Below, piece after piece: positions 1 through 8,873 of a stretch of DNA of 64,000 nt. Source of the stretch: Lewinellaceae bacterium (GTDB lineage: Bacteria; Bacteroidota; Bacteroidia; Chitinophagales; Saprospiraceae); contig JACJYC010000002.1 in the NCBI GenBank assembly GCA_020636325.1, positions 62,001 to 126,000 on the forward strand, in the 5' to 3' direction. How positions within the stretch are numbered: position 1 is the first letter of the stretch; every line of letters begins with the position of its first letter. The notes beneath the pieces are model-generated. The model saw only the letters and a program-made list of their open reading frames with translations, ran no database searches and was not told the origin of the DNA. The position numbers and the translations under genes were made by a program.

Positions 1-1773
1 TCGGCCCAAACCATCGTAGGGACACAACCGATGAACAGGAATGCTGTCCTTGAGCAATTCGGCGGCATGTACTGCGTCTATTGTCCGCACGGCCACCTGC
101 TTGCCGACCAGATCAGGCAGGAACACCCCGGGATCGCCCTGATCTATTACCATGCCGGCAACTACGCCATCCCGCAGGCCGGGGCTCCCGACCTGAGGAC
201 CAATGACGGCGATATCATTTCCGGCGCGACCGGCCTGACCGGATACCCGGCCGGAACCGTCAACCGCCATGTTTTCCCCGGGCTCGAACAAGGCCAGCCG
301 GGCACCACCGCCTTGGGAAGGGGCGACTGGGTGGAGGCCGTAGAAAATATCCTTACCCTGCCCGCTCCGGTCAATATCGGCGCTCAGGCGCATATCGACG
401 TCGCATCCCGAACGCTCGACCTCTACCTGGAGCTGTATTTTACCGCCAACAGCAACTCTACCAACCGGCTCCACATCGCGCTGCTGCAAAATCATATCCT
501 CTCGCCGCAGGCCGGCGGCGGTCAGGGCGACCAATACCCGCAGTATAACGTCTTCAGGGATATGCTGAACGGCCCCTGGGGCGAAGTCCTCTACAACACG
601 ACCGCAGGCCACTTCGAATCCAGGAATTACTCGTTTGTCCTCCCGGAATCGATCCGGGATGTGCCGCTCGACCTGGCCAATACCGAACTGGTGATCTTTG
701 TGACCAAAGACCAGCAGGAAGTGCTCAACGGCCTGGTCGCCAAACCCGGCTTCACGGTGGAACAGGACGACGATGTCGAGCTGTTATCCGTCAAAACCGA
801 TCCTGTCATTTGCGGCGGATGGGTCTATCCCCGGGCGCTGATCCGGAACGACGGCAATAACCCGCTTGGGCATGTGGATATCCGGTTCGGCCTGATCGGC
901 GGGCCGGAGCAACAATTGCCGGTAAACCTGGCCAGCCCGCTGGCAACCTACGAAAAGGCCTTTGTCGACCTGCCGCCCTTACCCGTTCCGCCAGGCGACG
1001 GAAGCAACCGGAAGGTCTGGCTAAGCGTCGATATGCCCAACGGCGCACCGGATTACACCCCGGAAGACAATGTGGATACCGCGGCTTTTTCCAATGCCAA
1101 AGCGACCATAAACGACTACCTGAAAATAGAGGTCCGGACGGATGAATACGGGTATGAACTGTATTGGGAAATTGCCGACGATTCCGGGGCAATAATCGCC
1201 TCCGGCGGCAACGAACAGATTGCGGGGACCGGCGGCGGGCTGCAGATCGCCGTGCCGTCTGACCCCGGCGCCTATGAACCGAACAGCTACTATACCCGCT
1301 ATGTCACACTGCCCGCAGAAGGGTGTTATACCCTTAGACTGGTCGATGATTTCGGCGACGGGATATGCTGCGAATACGGTTTCGGCTTTGTCCGGGTAAA
1401 GGACCCGGATGGAAAACTGGTTGCTTATGCCAATAAATTTTCCAAATCCTACGAAGTCCCGTTCGAGTATACCAGCGTGATCACCGCCTCGCATGAACCT
1501 GTGCCGGCCGGATTTGATTGGTCGATCGCCCCTAACCCGGCCCGCATTGCATCCGGGACCCGGATTCTGGTAAAGAACCCGGGCGCCGACCCCCTGACAA
1601 TCACCCTGCTGGATGCCGGAGGTAGCGTAATCCTGCGTCGGAAAGAAGCCTCCCTCGCCGGTGGGAATCAATACCTGAATTTGCCTGCGGAGGGCCTGAG
1701 CCCCGGGCTTTATCTGGTAAAGCTGGAAACCGGCCGGAACGTTTTTTTCAAAAAATTGTTACTATTGGAGTGA
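1..1773 (+). CDS. Secreted Omp28-like thioredoxin-fold protein with T9SS sorting domain (5' partial)
   Basis: The frame is open from base 1. The residues before the first ATG (position 31) read like the end of a signal peptide and mature start, so the true start lies upstream. A CxxC pair (CVYC, residues 15-18 counted from that ATG), in the context LEQFGG..CPHGH, matches the Omp28/thioredoxin-like family of Bacteroidota outer-membrane proteins. Residues about 375-480 form a beta-rich, cysteine-containing domain with a DDFGDGICC segment, a type common in Saprospiria secreted proteins. The last ~80 residues (WSIAPNPAR ... GLYLVKLETG ... FFKKLLLLE) are a type-A T9SS sorting domain, so the protein should be secreted across the outer membrane and anchored there. 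The redox role and substrate are unknown. Confidence 0.8.
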   Translation, partial: SAQTIVGTQPMNRNAVLEQFGGMYCVYCPHGHLLADQIRQEHPGIALIYYHAGNYAIPQAGAPDLRTNDGDIISGATGLTGYPAGTVNRHVFPGLEQGQPGTTALGRGDWVEAVENILTLPAPVNIGAQAHIDVASRTLDLYLELYFTANSNSTNRLHIALLQNHILSPQAGGGQGDQYPQYNVFRDMLNGPWGEVLYNTTAGHFESRNYSFVLPESIRDVPLDLANTELVIFVTKDQQEVLNGLVAKPGFTVEQDDDVELLSVKTDPVICGGWVYPRALIRNDGNNPLGHVDIRFGLIGGPEQQLPVNLASPLATYEKAFVDLPPLPVPPGDGSNRKVWLSVDMPNGAPDYTPEDNVDTAAFSNAKATINDYLKIEVRTDEYGYELYWEIADDSGAIIASGGNEQIAGTGGGLQIAVPSDPGAYEPNSYYTRYVTLPAEGCYTLRLVDDFGDGICCEYGFGFVRVKDPDGKLVAYANKFSKSYEVPFEYTSVITASHEPVPAGFDWSIAPNPARIASGTRILVKNPGADPLTITLLDAGGSVILRRKEASLAGGNQYLNLPAEGLSPGLYLVKLETGRNVFFKKLLLLE

Positions 1774-1891
1774 TCGGACCGTCTTTATATCAAGCGGCGA
1801 TGATCCGTGCAACCCTTAATTTTTTGTTAAGCAGTTGCATTTTTTACAAAATCAGCCGTACTTGCGTTAACATTTAAGAAATGGGTTGGGT

Positions 1892-2611
1892 ATGAACAAA
1901 ATTTTACTCTTTTTTCTATTGTTGATGAGCGCCCTGCCGGGTTACGGGCAGGCTTTTCAGGTGGAGTCCCTGGTGGGCGAGCGAATTCATGTGACCAATG
2001 TCTCCAATGTTCAGACAGACATCGAAGTGCCGGTTCGGGTAACCAACCTGACCGACGATACGCTTTCCCTGAAATGGTCAAAAACGGTTTATGAACAGCC
2101 GGAATCCTGGGTAACCCAGATCAACGATGACGAAACGTTCTACCTGCCCAACGTCAATTCCAATATCGATCCCGCCGCCGGCGTCAACGCGCCGCTGGTA
2201 CTGGCGGCCGGCGAATCCGCTGAACTGGTGCTCCACGTGTTTCCGCTGGGCGTTCAGGGCACCGGAATCTATAACCTGATGTTCGCCTACTCCTCGCTGC
2301 CCGGGTATGTGGTCGAATCGCTGGACCTGGAAGTCAATGCCAGCCCGGTCGTCAAATCAACCGAAACCCGCTCGCTCAGCATTTATCCGAATCCGGCCAT
2401 CAGCTATATCGAGATCACCCCCAACAACCAGGTTGACCGCATTGAGATCTACAATACGGTCGGCAGGGAAGTCCGGTCCTTTTTCTTTGAAAACGGCAAG
2501 CGGTACAATATCGCCGACCTGCCGCAGGGGCTCTATATGGTGGCGCTGGTGAGTGAAAAGAGCGGCATCATCAAGACCGTCAGGCTGCTCAAGCGGACGA
2601 TCCGCCCGTAA
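1892..2611 (+). CDS. Small secreted T9SS cargo protein
   Basis: 239 residues. I start at ATG 1892, giving MNKILLFFLLLMSALPGYGQ, a clear Sec signal peptide. The in-frame TTG at 1886 would only add two residues, and the ATG at 1881 runs into a stop. The middle (about residues 20-150) is a beta-sandwich-like region of unknown function that reads like an immunoglobulin-type or DUF-type adhesive domain (VTNLTDDTLSLKWSKT). The C-terminal ~80 residues (LSIYPNPAISYIEI ... GLYMVALVSEKSG) are a T9SS type-A sorting domain. It follows another T9SS cargo gene after 118 bases and converges on the cyclase gene with a two-base gap. No enzymatic motif was seen. Confidence 0.75.
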   Translation: MNKILLFFLLLMSALPGYGQAFQVESLVGERIHVTNVSNVQTDIEVPVRVTNLTDDTLSLKWSKTVYEQPESWVTQINDDETFYLPNVNSNIDPAAGVNAPLVLAAGESAELVLHVFPLGVQGTGIYNLMFAYSSLPGYVVESLDLEVNASPVVKSTETRSLSIYPNPAISYIEITPNNQVDRIEIYNTVGREVRSFFFENGKRYNIADLPQGLYMVALVSEKSGIIKTVRLLKRTIRP

Positions 2612-2613
2612 GA

Positions 2614-5600
2614 TCAGATGCTTGCGCTTTCCGGGTGATGTTCAACGAGGAACATCCGGACAACGGCTGAATTTTCTGAAAAATCGCTGTGGTATTTGCA
2701 GTTGAAGTGATCCTTGACCAACAGGTACGTCGCTTCGGAGATATTGACGTATCCCACCTTTCCGTAGGTTTCCATCCTGGAAGCGATATTGACGGTGTCG
2801 CCCCAGATATCGTAGGCAAATTTTTTGATCCCCACGATACCTGCCACCACCGAGCCGGTATGGATGCCGATCCGCGCTTCAAAGAAATGCAGGTTTTGCG
2901 CCCGCCTTTCCTCGGCTCTTTGCGCCAGGAAATCCTGGATCTCAAGGGCGGCCCGGATCACCTGACTGGCATCTTCTTCATTTTCATTGGATGAAATGCC
3001 TTTGACGCACATGTAGGCGTCGCCTACGGTTTTGATCTTCTCCAGGCTGTATTTCTCGATCACCTGGTCAAATCCCCTGAAGCAATAGTCAATTTCGGCC
3101 ACCAGTTCTTCCGGCTCCAGCTTTTCGGATATGCGGGAAAAACCCTGAAAATCGGAAAACATCACCGTTACCATATCATGCCGTTTGGCTTTCGCGGCGC
3201 CGAACTGCTTGAGCTCATCTGCCGTCTCCGCAGGGAGGATATTCAACAGCAGGGCCTCGGATTTTTCTTTTTCCTGTTCCAGTTCGGCCGTGCGGGCGCG
3301 CACCAGTTCTTCCAGTTCCGTCTGCCTTTTCTGAATGGTGTAGATCCGGTACCGCACAAAGGCGAGTACGCCGCCCAACAACCCGATGATCACCATGGTC
3401 CAAAACTGCCAGGTCCGGTAGTAGGCTTCCTTCACCATGATCGGGACGGTCAGTTCACGGCGGTTCCATTGGTCCTTGCCGATCTGAGCCCTGACCTTGA
3501 AGGTGTAACGGCCGGCGGGGATATTGTTGTAGCGCACCGTGTTGACGGCGGATGGCGGCGACCAGTCGGCATCGTAATTTTCCAGTTTGTAGCTGTACAG
3601 CCGTTGGGCCGGGTTCCGGTAGTCGGCCAGGGCGAAACTGATGGAGAAAAACCGGTCGTTATGGGTCAGAATAATCGTTTCGTTCGGGTCGAGGCCGGCA
3701 TTCTGAATGATCAACTGGTCGGAAGCGCCGTCCAGCCTGGTGAAATTGGTAAACAGCAGCGGAACATCGCTTTTTTCCTGTTTGTGCTCCAGAAATCGCT
3801 TGTTGGGATAAAAGGCGTTGATGCCGTTGAGGCCGCCGAAATACATGCGCCCGTCCGACGCTTTAAAAAAGGAGATCCGGTTGAATTCATTGGCGCTGAG
3901 CCCGTCCTGGGTGAAAAAATTGGCGCATCGCTCCTGGTTGAGGCTGAACCGGCACAAGCCGTTGTCGGTGCTGACCCACAGCACGGAGTCGCCCTCGGGC
4001 AGCATGCCGTTGATGAAATGGTTGGGCAGGCCGTCCTGGGAATAAATGATCCGGATGGTGTTGTCCTGGGGGTTCAGCCGGTGCAGGCCGTCGCCGGTGC
4101 CGAGCCATACAAAGCCTTTTTCGTCTTCGTAGATGGCATTGATCTGTCGGGACCGGAGCCTTGCCGGGCTGTCAGGGGCATCCGTGTAATGCGCCACGCG
4201 ACCGGCTTCCCGGTTTATTTTGTACAGGCCTTTTTCCAGCGTGCCGACCCACAGATCCTCGCCCGAACGCCCTTCGTACAGGTAGCTGATGGACCCCGCC
4301 AGGGTATCCCATGCGCCGTATTGGTCGGCAAATTCGGTCAACTCGCTGGTCTTTGTTTTATACTGGTACAGGTGGTAGTTGTACCCGATCCAGACATCGC
4401 CGTTGCGGTCGGCCAACACCGCCCCCAGGTCTACCCCGGATTGGGGAAGGAGGGTGTCGATGCGAAGGGTGGCCAGGTCGATGCGCCAGCCGTTGCCGGT
4501 CCAGAGGGCATTGTTGTAATAATCGAGCCCGAAGGGATAATTGAAAAAATTGTTGGCCGGGAAGAGCAGCCGGAGCGAATTCGTCCTGGGGTCGAACGAG
4601 TGAATGGAATTGTAATAGGAAAAATAGATGCGGCCCTGTTCGTCTTCCGTTATGCCGCGGGTGCTGCAAAAGAGGTTGCTGCAGTATTCGCTTCCCTCGC
4701 TGAGATAATGGGTAAACAGGTTTTCGGACCGGGTGATCTTGATGGCGCCGTAATCGGACGCTACCCACACCACCCCCGAGCGATCCTGGAAGATCTGGCG
4801 GTAATTGCAGATATTCTTGACCTCGTCGCGGATGGTTTTGTCGTAATCGGTGAGGGAATTGGTCAGTGGGTCATAAAACAGGAGTACGCCCTGCGCTCCG
4901 ATCCAGATCTCGCCTTTGGCCGTCACGAGCAGGGCGTTGGCTGCGGTCAGCTGGGTTTCCATCAGGTCGTTGATGGGGTGGGGCGTAAAGGTATCATCCC
5001 TGCTGGTCCGGTAAAAGACCCTGCCGTCGTTGAGCAGGACCCAGAGGATGCCGTCGGTGACCTGGATCTGGGTAACCCTTGAGCGGCTGCGATCGTTGCC
5101 TTTGAACGGGAACCGGTAGCTTTCCCGCACCACGCCGTCTTCGTTGAGCCGCCAGAGCTCGTTTTCATAGGCGCCCAGGTAGATGTCTTCCCCCATCTGG
5201 GCGATCGGCCGCTTGGTGTATTGCCCGTTCAGGGTGATGACGTGGCGGAGGGTGCTGTCGCCGTCCAGCCTGGACAGGGAAGTCTGGGCGGTCCTTTCGT
5301 TAAAAACCGCGATCCAGAGGTTGCCGGCGGCGTCGCGCATCCAGTTGTAGGGCGCGAGGGATTCCCGGAGGACGATCTTCCCCGGTTTGATCTTGATGTC
5401 TTTGACCTTGTTATTCCAGGGGTCAAGCATGGAAATATAGTCCGGATGCGCCATCCAGATCCGGTTGCCTTTTTCGATCGACATCTCGTAAATGGCGTTG
5501 TGGGGGATCTTCCGCACCGGTTCCCGGTCACTGTAAACCAGGAATTCGTAGCCGTCAAAGCGGTTAAGGCCGTTGATCGTGGCAATCCAGATAAAACCGG

Positions 5601-5751
5601 AGGTGTCCTGCTGGACCTTGAAAACATTCCGATGGCTGAGCCCGTCGTCAAAGTCGTAAACCTTGATTTCCACATCACCCAGCGGATTCTGAGCTTGCAA
5701 CAGGCCGCTCAGGCAGGTCATCAGGCCGAAAAGAAAGGCGATTGGGCGCAT
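2614..5751 (-). CDS. Two-component-propeller sensor with C-terminal class III adenylate cyclase
   Basis: 1045 residues. A signal peptide (about 1-20) is followed by a long periplasmic beta-propeller of the two-component-regulator type (repeats such as SGFIWIATINGLNRFDG and KGFVWLGTGDGLHRL, to about residue 690) and a Y_Y_Y domain (about 715-775). One transmembrane helix (about 785-805) leads to a coiled coil (about 810-840) and a class III nucleotidyl cyclase domain (about 860-1040). Metal-binding aspartates are in MFSDF (about D867) and VGDAYM (about D911). The base-selecting pair is Lys in EKIKTVGD (about K907) and Asp in YDIWGD (about D981), the combination known from adenylate rather than guanylate cyclases. 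The transition-state Asn and Arg are in VNIASRME. The likely job is to turn a periplasmic signal, perhaps a glycan, into cAMP. Ligand and cAMP target are not visible here. Confidence 0.88.
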   Translation of the reverse strand: MRPIAFLFGLMTCLSGLLQAQNPLGDVEIKVYDFDDGLSHRNVFKVQQDTSGFIWIATINGLNRFDGYEFLVYSDREPVRKIPHNAIYEMSIEKGNRIWMAHPDYISMLDPWNNKVKDIKIKPGKIVLRESLAPYNWMRDAAGNLWIAVFNERTAQTSLSRLDGDSTLRHVITLNGQYTKRPIAQMGEDIYLGAYENELWRLNEDGVVRESYRFPFKGNDRSRSRVTQIQVTDGILWVLLNDGRVFYRTSRDDTFTPHPINDLMETQLTAANALLVTAKGEIWIGAQGVLLFYDPLTNSLTDYDKTIRDEVKNICNYRQIFQDRSGVVWVASDYGAIKITRSENLFTHYLSEGSEYCSNLFCSTRGITEDEQGRIYFSYYNSIHSFDPRTNSLRLLFPANNFFNYPFGLDYYNNALWTGNGWRIDLATLRIDTLLPQSGVDLGAVLADRNGDVWIGYNYHLYQYKTKTSELTEFADQYGAWDTLAGSISYLYEGRSGEDLWVGTLEKGLYKINREAGRVAHYTDAPDSPARLRSRQINAIYEDEKGFVWLGTGDGLHRLNPQDNTIRIIYSQDGLPNHFINGMLPEGDSVLWVSTDNGLCRFSLNQERCANFFTQDGLSANEFNRISFFKASDGRMYFGGLNGINAFYPNKRFLEHKQEKSDVPLLFTNFTRLDGASDQLIIQNAGLDPNETIILTHNDRFFSISFALADYRNPAQRLYSYKLENYDADWSPPSAVNTVRYNNIPAGRYTFKVRAQIGKDQWNRRELTVPIMVKEAYYRTWQFWTMVIIGLLGGVLAFVRYRIYTIQKRQTELEELVRARTAELEQEKEKSEALLLNILPAETADELKQFGAAKAKRHDMVTVMFSDFQGFSRISEKLEPEELVAEIDYCFRGFDQVIEKYSLEKIKTVGDAYMCVKGISSNENEEDASQVIRAALEIQDFLAQRAEERRAQNLHFFEARIGIHTGSVVAGIVGIKKFAYDIWGDTVNIASRMETYGKVGYVNISEATYLLVKDHFNCKYHSDFSENSAVVRMFLVEHHPESASI

Positions 5752-5886
5752 AAATGGAATTTGCTGCCTAAAGGTAAAGCTTTTTCGACACTACCCCGCA
5801 AAATGACGGAGGAGGAGGCGTGCACGCGGGGTTCCGCAGTCAAAAATAAAATAAATGTTATTTTTTGAATTCATAAAAACATTTTG

Positions 5887-5894
5887 TATTTTTA
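5887..5894 (+). promoter_or_regulatory. Probable -7 element for the SRPBCC/GyrI-like gene
   Basis: TATTTTTA differs by one base from the Bacteroidota -7 consensus TAnnTTTG. It lies 30 bases before the ATG at 5925, and a TTG at 5865-5867 sits 19 bases upstream in the -33 position. The surrounding 5840-5920 stretch is strongly AT-rich compared with the coding DNA. Confidence 0.5.
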
Positions 5895-5924
5895 CAATCA
5901 AATCTTATAACTAACTTATTCACC

Positions 5925-6944
5925 ATGAAAGTCTTAAAAGCAATCGGACTCGGCCTGGCCGTTTTAATCGTCATCTGGCTGGCCCTTGGCATCATCATGC
6001 CCAAGCACATCACTACCGACCGTTCCATTGTCATCAAAGCCTCACCCGGGCAGGTTTTCAATGCCGTGAACGATTTGACCACCTGGGAAAAGTGGTCGCC
6101 ATGGAAAGAAAAGGACCCGACCACCGTGATCACCTACGGGGAGCGGTCATCCGGTGTCGGCGGCTCCTACAGCTGGGTAGGCGACAAGAAGAAATCAGGT
6201 AGCGGCACCATGACCATTACGGAGGCTCAGTCCCCTGAAAGCCTGACCGCCCGGCTCGAATTCACCGGTCAGGGCGAAGCGGCAACCACCTGGAAATTCG
6301 AACCCAAGGGTGCCGACACCGAGGTCACCTGGGGGCTCTCTTCCGATTTTCCATTCCCCTGGAACGCCTTCCTGGTTTTCATGGACTTCAAAGGCATGAT
6401 CCACAAGGATTTTGACCGGGGCCTGGAACTGCTCAAAGAGTACGTCGAGGCGCAGGCTGCCAACGCCAAAAAGCCGGCGTACCAGGTGCAGGAAATCGAA
6501 GTACCCTACCCTTATGTGGTAGGCATCCGGGCCACTGTGCCGATGGATAAGGTACCCACCTTTTATGCTGAGAACCTCGGAAAGGTGATGGCAGCCCTGA
6601 CCGCCAAGGGCATCCAGCCCGCCGGCATGCCTTGCGGCGCCTATTTCAGCTGGGATGAGGAAAAACAGGAATCCGACATGTTGGCCGCTTTTCCGGTCAG
6701 GGAGAAAGTCGACCTCGGCGCCAACTTCACGCTCATCGAAATGCCGAAAGGCCAGGCCCTGCTGGTCAATTATTACGGCCCCTATGAAGAAGTGGGCCCG
6801 GCTCACATGGCTTTGGACGCCTACATTCAGGAAAAAGGCCTGACGCAGGGCTATCCGGTTATTGAAGAATACGTAACCGACCCGGGTAACGAACCGGATC
6901 CGCAGAAATGGCTGACCAAGGTCATTTATCCGGTCAGCAAATAA
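5925..6944 (+). CDS. SRPBCC-family protein with GyrI-like effector-binding domain
   Basis: 339 residues. An N-terminal hydrophobic helix (about 5-25) probably anchors the protein in the membrane. Residues about 32-170 are a START/SRPBCC fold (ITTDRSIVIKASPGQVFNAV, TWEKWSPWKE, GGSYSWVGDKK), a family that binds hydrophobic ligands. Residues about 183-339 (YQVQEIEVPYPYVVGIRATV ... LLVNYYGPYEEVGPAHMALDAYI ... EEYVTDPGNEPDP) are a GyrI-like/AraC effector-binding domain. This two-domain arrangement is common in Bacteroidota, but the ligand is not known. It stands alone between the cyclase gene (divergent) and a palindromic intergenic element. ATG 5925 is the only sensible start. Confidence 0.82.
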   Translation: MKVLKAIGLGLAVLIVIWLALGIIMPKHITTDRSIVIKASPGQVFNAVNDLTTWEKWSPWKEKDPTTVITYGERSSGVGGSYSWVGDKKKSGSGTMTITEAQSPESLTARLEFTGQGEAATTWKFEPKGADTEVTWGLSSDFPFPWNAFLVFMDFKGMIHKDFDRGLELLKEYVEAQAANAKKPAYQVQEIEVPYPYVVGIRATVPMDKVPTFYAENLGKVMAALTAKGIQPAGMPCGAYFSWDEEKQESDMLAAFPVREKVDLGANFTLIEMPKGQALLVNYYGPYEEVGPAHMALDAYIQEKGLTQGYPVIEEYVTDPGNEPDPQKWLTKVIYPVSK

Positions 6945-7017
6945 TTGGGAAACGGGCGAAAGCCTGAGTCATCCAGAATTTACAGAACAGCTTAAAGGGT
7001 CAGGAAATCCAGAAATT

Positions 7018-7097
7018 AACCGCTTAATAGGTTGACAGTTCGCAGTTCGCCGGTTTGCAGTAAGACGGACTGCGAACTGTCAGCCAAATCAGCGGTT
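7018..7097. repeat. 80-base imperfect palindrome
   Basis: Arms at 7018-7049 and 7066-7097 pair over 32 positions with five mismatches and no gaps, leaving a 16-base loop. The inner part (GACAGTTCGCAGT) is perfect for 13 bases and contains two CAGTTCG heptamers in tandem. It lies between two convergent genes and has no T-run, so it is probably a palindromic repeat element rather than a simple terminator. Confidence 0.75.
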
Positions 7098-7135
7098 TTA
7101 AGCCGTAAGCTTGCTATCCTTTGCATGTTCCCGCT

Positions 7136-7933
7136 TCAATTGCCGGCATCCAGCCCGACCGATGACTTCCGCTCATCCGCAAAGATCCGCTTTCCCCAGA
7201 TCAGGACCTGCCCGCCGTAAACGCTCAACCAGCCGACGATAGCCGTGAAGGACAACACGCTGAAGGCCGCATATGGCTTGAAGGCGCGCATATTCACGTT
7301 GATGAACTCGTACGCCGCAAAGTCCGTCACCACCAGCAAGGTATGGCCGGAAAACAGGATGAACAGGATCTTGACCAGTTTATCCAGGTACAATACCCGC
7401 CAGGCTTCTTTTTTCCCTCGGATATGCTTGCGCTTCTGCCGGATATACCGGTAGGCGAAATACATGTATGCGAAGAAGGTGCCCAGGTAAATCGCCTGTT
7501 CGAGCGCGCCGTAGAAGGGATTGTAGAACCCGCGCCCCGCGATCAGCTTTTGCTTCAGGGGCTGAATCAGCACCAGGCAAAAGAAGAGCCATTGGGATAC
7601 CGGCAGCACAAAATGCTTGATGTCCGTGCGCTGGAACCGGTAGGTCGGATAAAGGCTCAGTTTGACGTAATAGAACAGCAAAACCGGGAACGACAAGGTA
7701 AAATAAATGGGCAGGAATCGCCATTGGGGATGGGTCTCATAGAAATCCATCAAAGTCAATACATTATGCCATTGGGTCAGCCCGAAGGCAATGAGCAGGC
7801 AGCCGAAGAAGGCATTGGCCCGTTTTTCACCCACACGCCTGACAAAAAAAAGCCCGCCTGTTCCTGCGGCTGTAAGCCCGGCAAGGCCCATTATGGCGAT
7901 GATACCGTAAAAGTAGATGGAATGCTGGCTCAT
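7136..7933 (-). CDS. Seven-TM protein resembling the sensor half of membrane AraC-type regulators
   Basis: 265 residues with about seven hydrophobic helices (around 7-27, 38-55, 72-92, 108-125, 148-165, 190-210 and 228-248). The pattern, with an early GLLF/GLTQWHN segment and a long basic loop (YRYIRQKRKHIRGKKEAWR), resembles the N-terminal membrane region of Bacteroidota AraC-type regulators. The protein stops soon after the last helix and has no helix-turn-helix. I see no HTH coding sequence in the following 190 bases either. It could be a truncated regulator or an independent membrane protein. A TATCTTTG -7 element lies just upstream. Confidence 0.6.
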   Translation of the reverse strand: MSQHSIYFYGIIAIMGLAGLTAAGTGGLFFVRRVGEKRANAFFGCLLIAFGLTQWHNVLTLMDFYETHPQWRFLPIYFTLSFPVLLFYYVKLSLYPTYRFQRTDIKHFVLPVSQWLFFCLVLIQPLKQKLIAGRGFYNPFYGALEQAIYLGTFFAYMYFAYRYIRQKRKHIRGKKEAWRVLYLDKLVKILFILFSGHTLLVVTDFAAYEFINVNMRAFKPYAAFSVLSFTAIVGWLSVYGGQVLIWGKRIFADERKSSVGLDAGN

Positions 7934-7941
7934 GGATTGTC

Positions 7942-7949
7942 CAAAGATA
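7942..7949 (-). promoter_or_regulatory. -7 element (TAnnTTTG) for the seven-TM gene
   Basis: On the minus strand this reads TATCTTTG, a perfect match to the Bacteroidota -7 consensus. It lies only about 9 bases before the start codon at 7933, implying a very short leader. Confidence 0.45.
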
Positions 7950-7990
7950 AGCCTTTTTCAAGGAATTGGAAAATCAGCGTCCTAAACCGA

Positions 7991-8815
7991 TCAATCCCCT
8001 TTTTGGCGCAACAGGCGCTTGACGCGGGCGTATTCACTGCTGCCGGATTGCGCTTGCGGGCAATCCATTTCGCTTTCTTTTTCCTCAATCCGCTTCACCC
8101 TGTTTTTGGGGCTTGGGTGGGTGCTGACAAATGCCGGAAGGGAAGCGGCGCCTTCGATTTTTTTAAAAAATTCTGCGGCGGCGCCCGCTTTGTATCCCGA
8201 ACCGCACAGGTATTCAACCGACTTGAGGTCGGCCTCGGTTTCGTGAGAACGGCTGAATTTCAGGGACAAAAGCCCCAAAGCGACATTTTCCAACACCCCC
8301 GGCTCGGCGTTGTTGGTGAGTACGCTGGTGAAGACGGCTGCGCTGTTCCTGCTGGTCAGCTGCCGGGTTGAATGCCGCAGGTCGGCGTGTGCGATCTCGT
8401 GCCCCAGGACGCCCGCCAGCTGGTCCTCCGTATCCAGAAACAGCATCAGGCCGGTGTAGACGTAGATATACCCACCCGGTGTGCAAAAGGCGTTGAGGGT
8501 CTCGTCGTCCTGCAGGATATGGATTTCCCAGGCAAAATCATTGCGGTGCTCCACCTTGCCCGAGTCCAGGATCTTGCCGGCAACGTGGCGCAGAAAGCCA
8601 TAAACCGCTTCGTTGCCCGTTTCCGGCAGGATCGGATATTTGCCAGGGTCCCTTTCAATCTCCCTTTTGACCTCCTTGCCCAACCTGATGTCCTTATTGA
8701 CATTGTACAAATTGAAATTTCCGCCTTTGGAGGTTGAGCACGAAGGCGAGAATGCGGTTGCCAAAACGGACATCACGCCAAGGAGGATGCGGAAACCTGT
8801 GGTGGAAATTCTCAT
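7991..8815 (-). CDS. M48-family zinc metalloprotease, lipoprotein
   Basis: 274 residues. The N-terminus has a signal sequence ending in a lipobox-like SPSC (Cys about 26), suggesting a lipoprotein on the periplasmic side. The zinc-binding motif is HEIAH (about residues 139-143, in LGHEIAHADLRHS), with the third ligand likely the Glu in SHETEAD (about 195). This is the standard M48 arrangement (HtpX/BepA/LoiP-like), a family involved in protein quality control in membranes and periplasm. The C-terminal ~30 residues are charged and specific to this protein. The next gene upstream (acyl-CoA dehydrogenase) is 58 bases away on the same strand, so co-transcription is possible. Confidence 0.87.
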   Translation of the reverse strand: MRISTTGFRILLGVMSVLATAFSPSCSTSKGGNFNLYNVNKDIRLGKEVKREIERDPGKYPILPETGNEAVYGFLRHVAGKILDSGKVEHRNDFAWEIHILQDDETLNAFCTPGGYIYVYTGLMLFLDTEDQLAGVLGHEIAHADLRHSTRQLTSRNSAAVFTSVLTNNAEPGVLENVALGLLSLKFSRSHETEADLKSVEYLCGSGYKAGAAAEFFKKIEGAASLPAFVSTHPSPKNRVKRIEEKESEMDCPQAQSGSSEYARVKRLLRQKGD

Positions 8816-8873
8816 GTTATTGAACAGCGATTATTCAAATTGTCAGCTCCGGTCTTTTCCACCCAACCCGCTT

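Noticed and set aside
3178..5082. Long plus-strand ORF (634 codons) opposite the cyclase gene
   Set aside because: It is the reverse frame of a high-GC coding region. The minus-strand gene has clear domains, and the ORF product has none.
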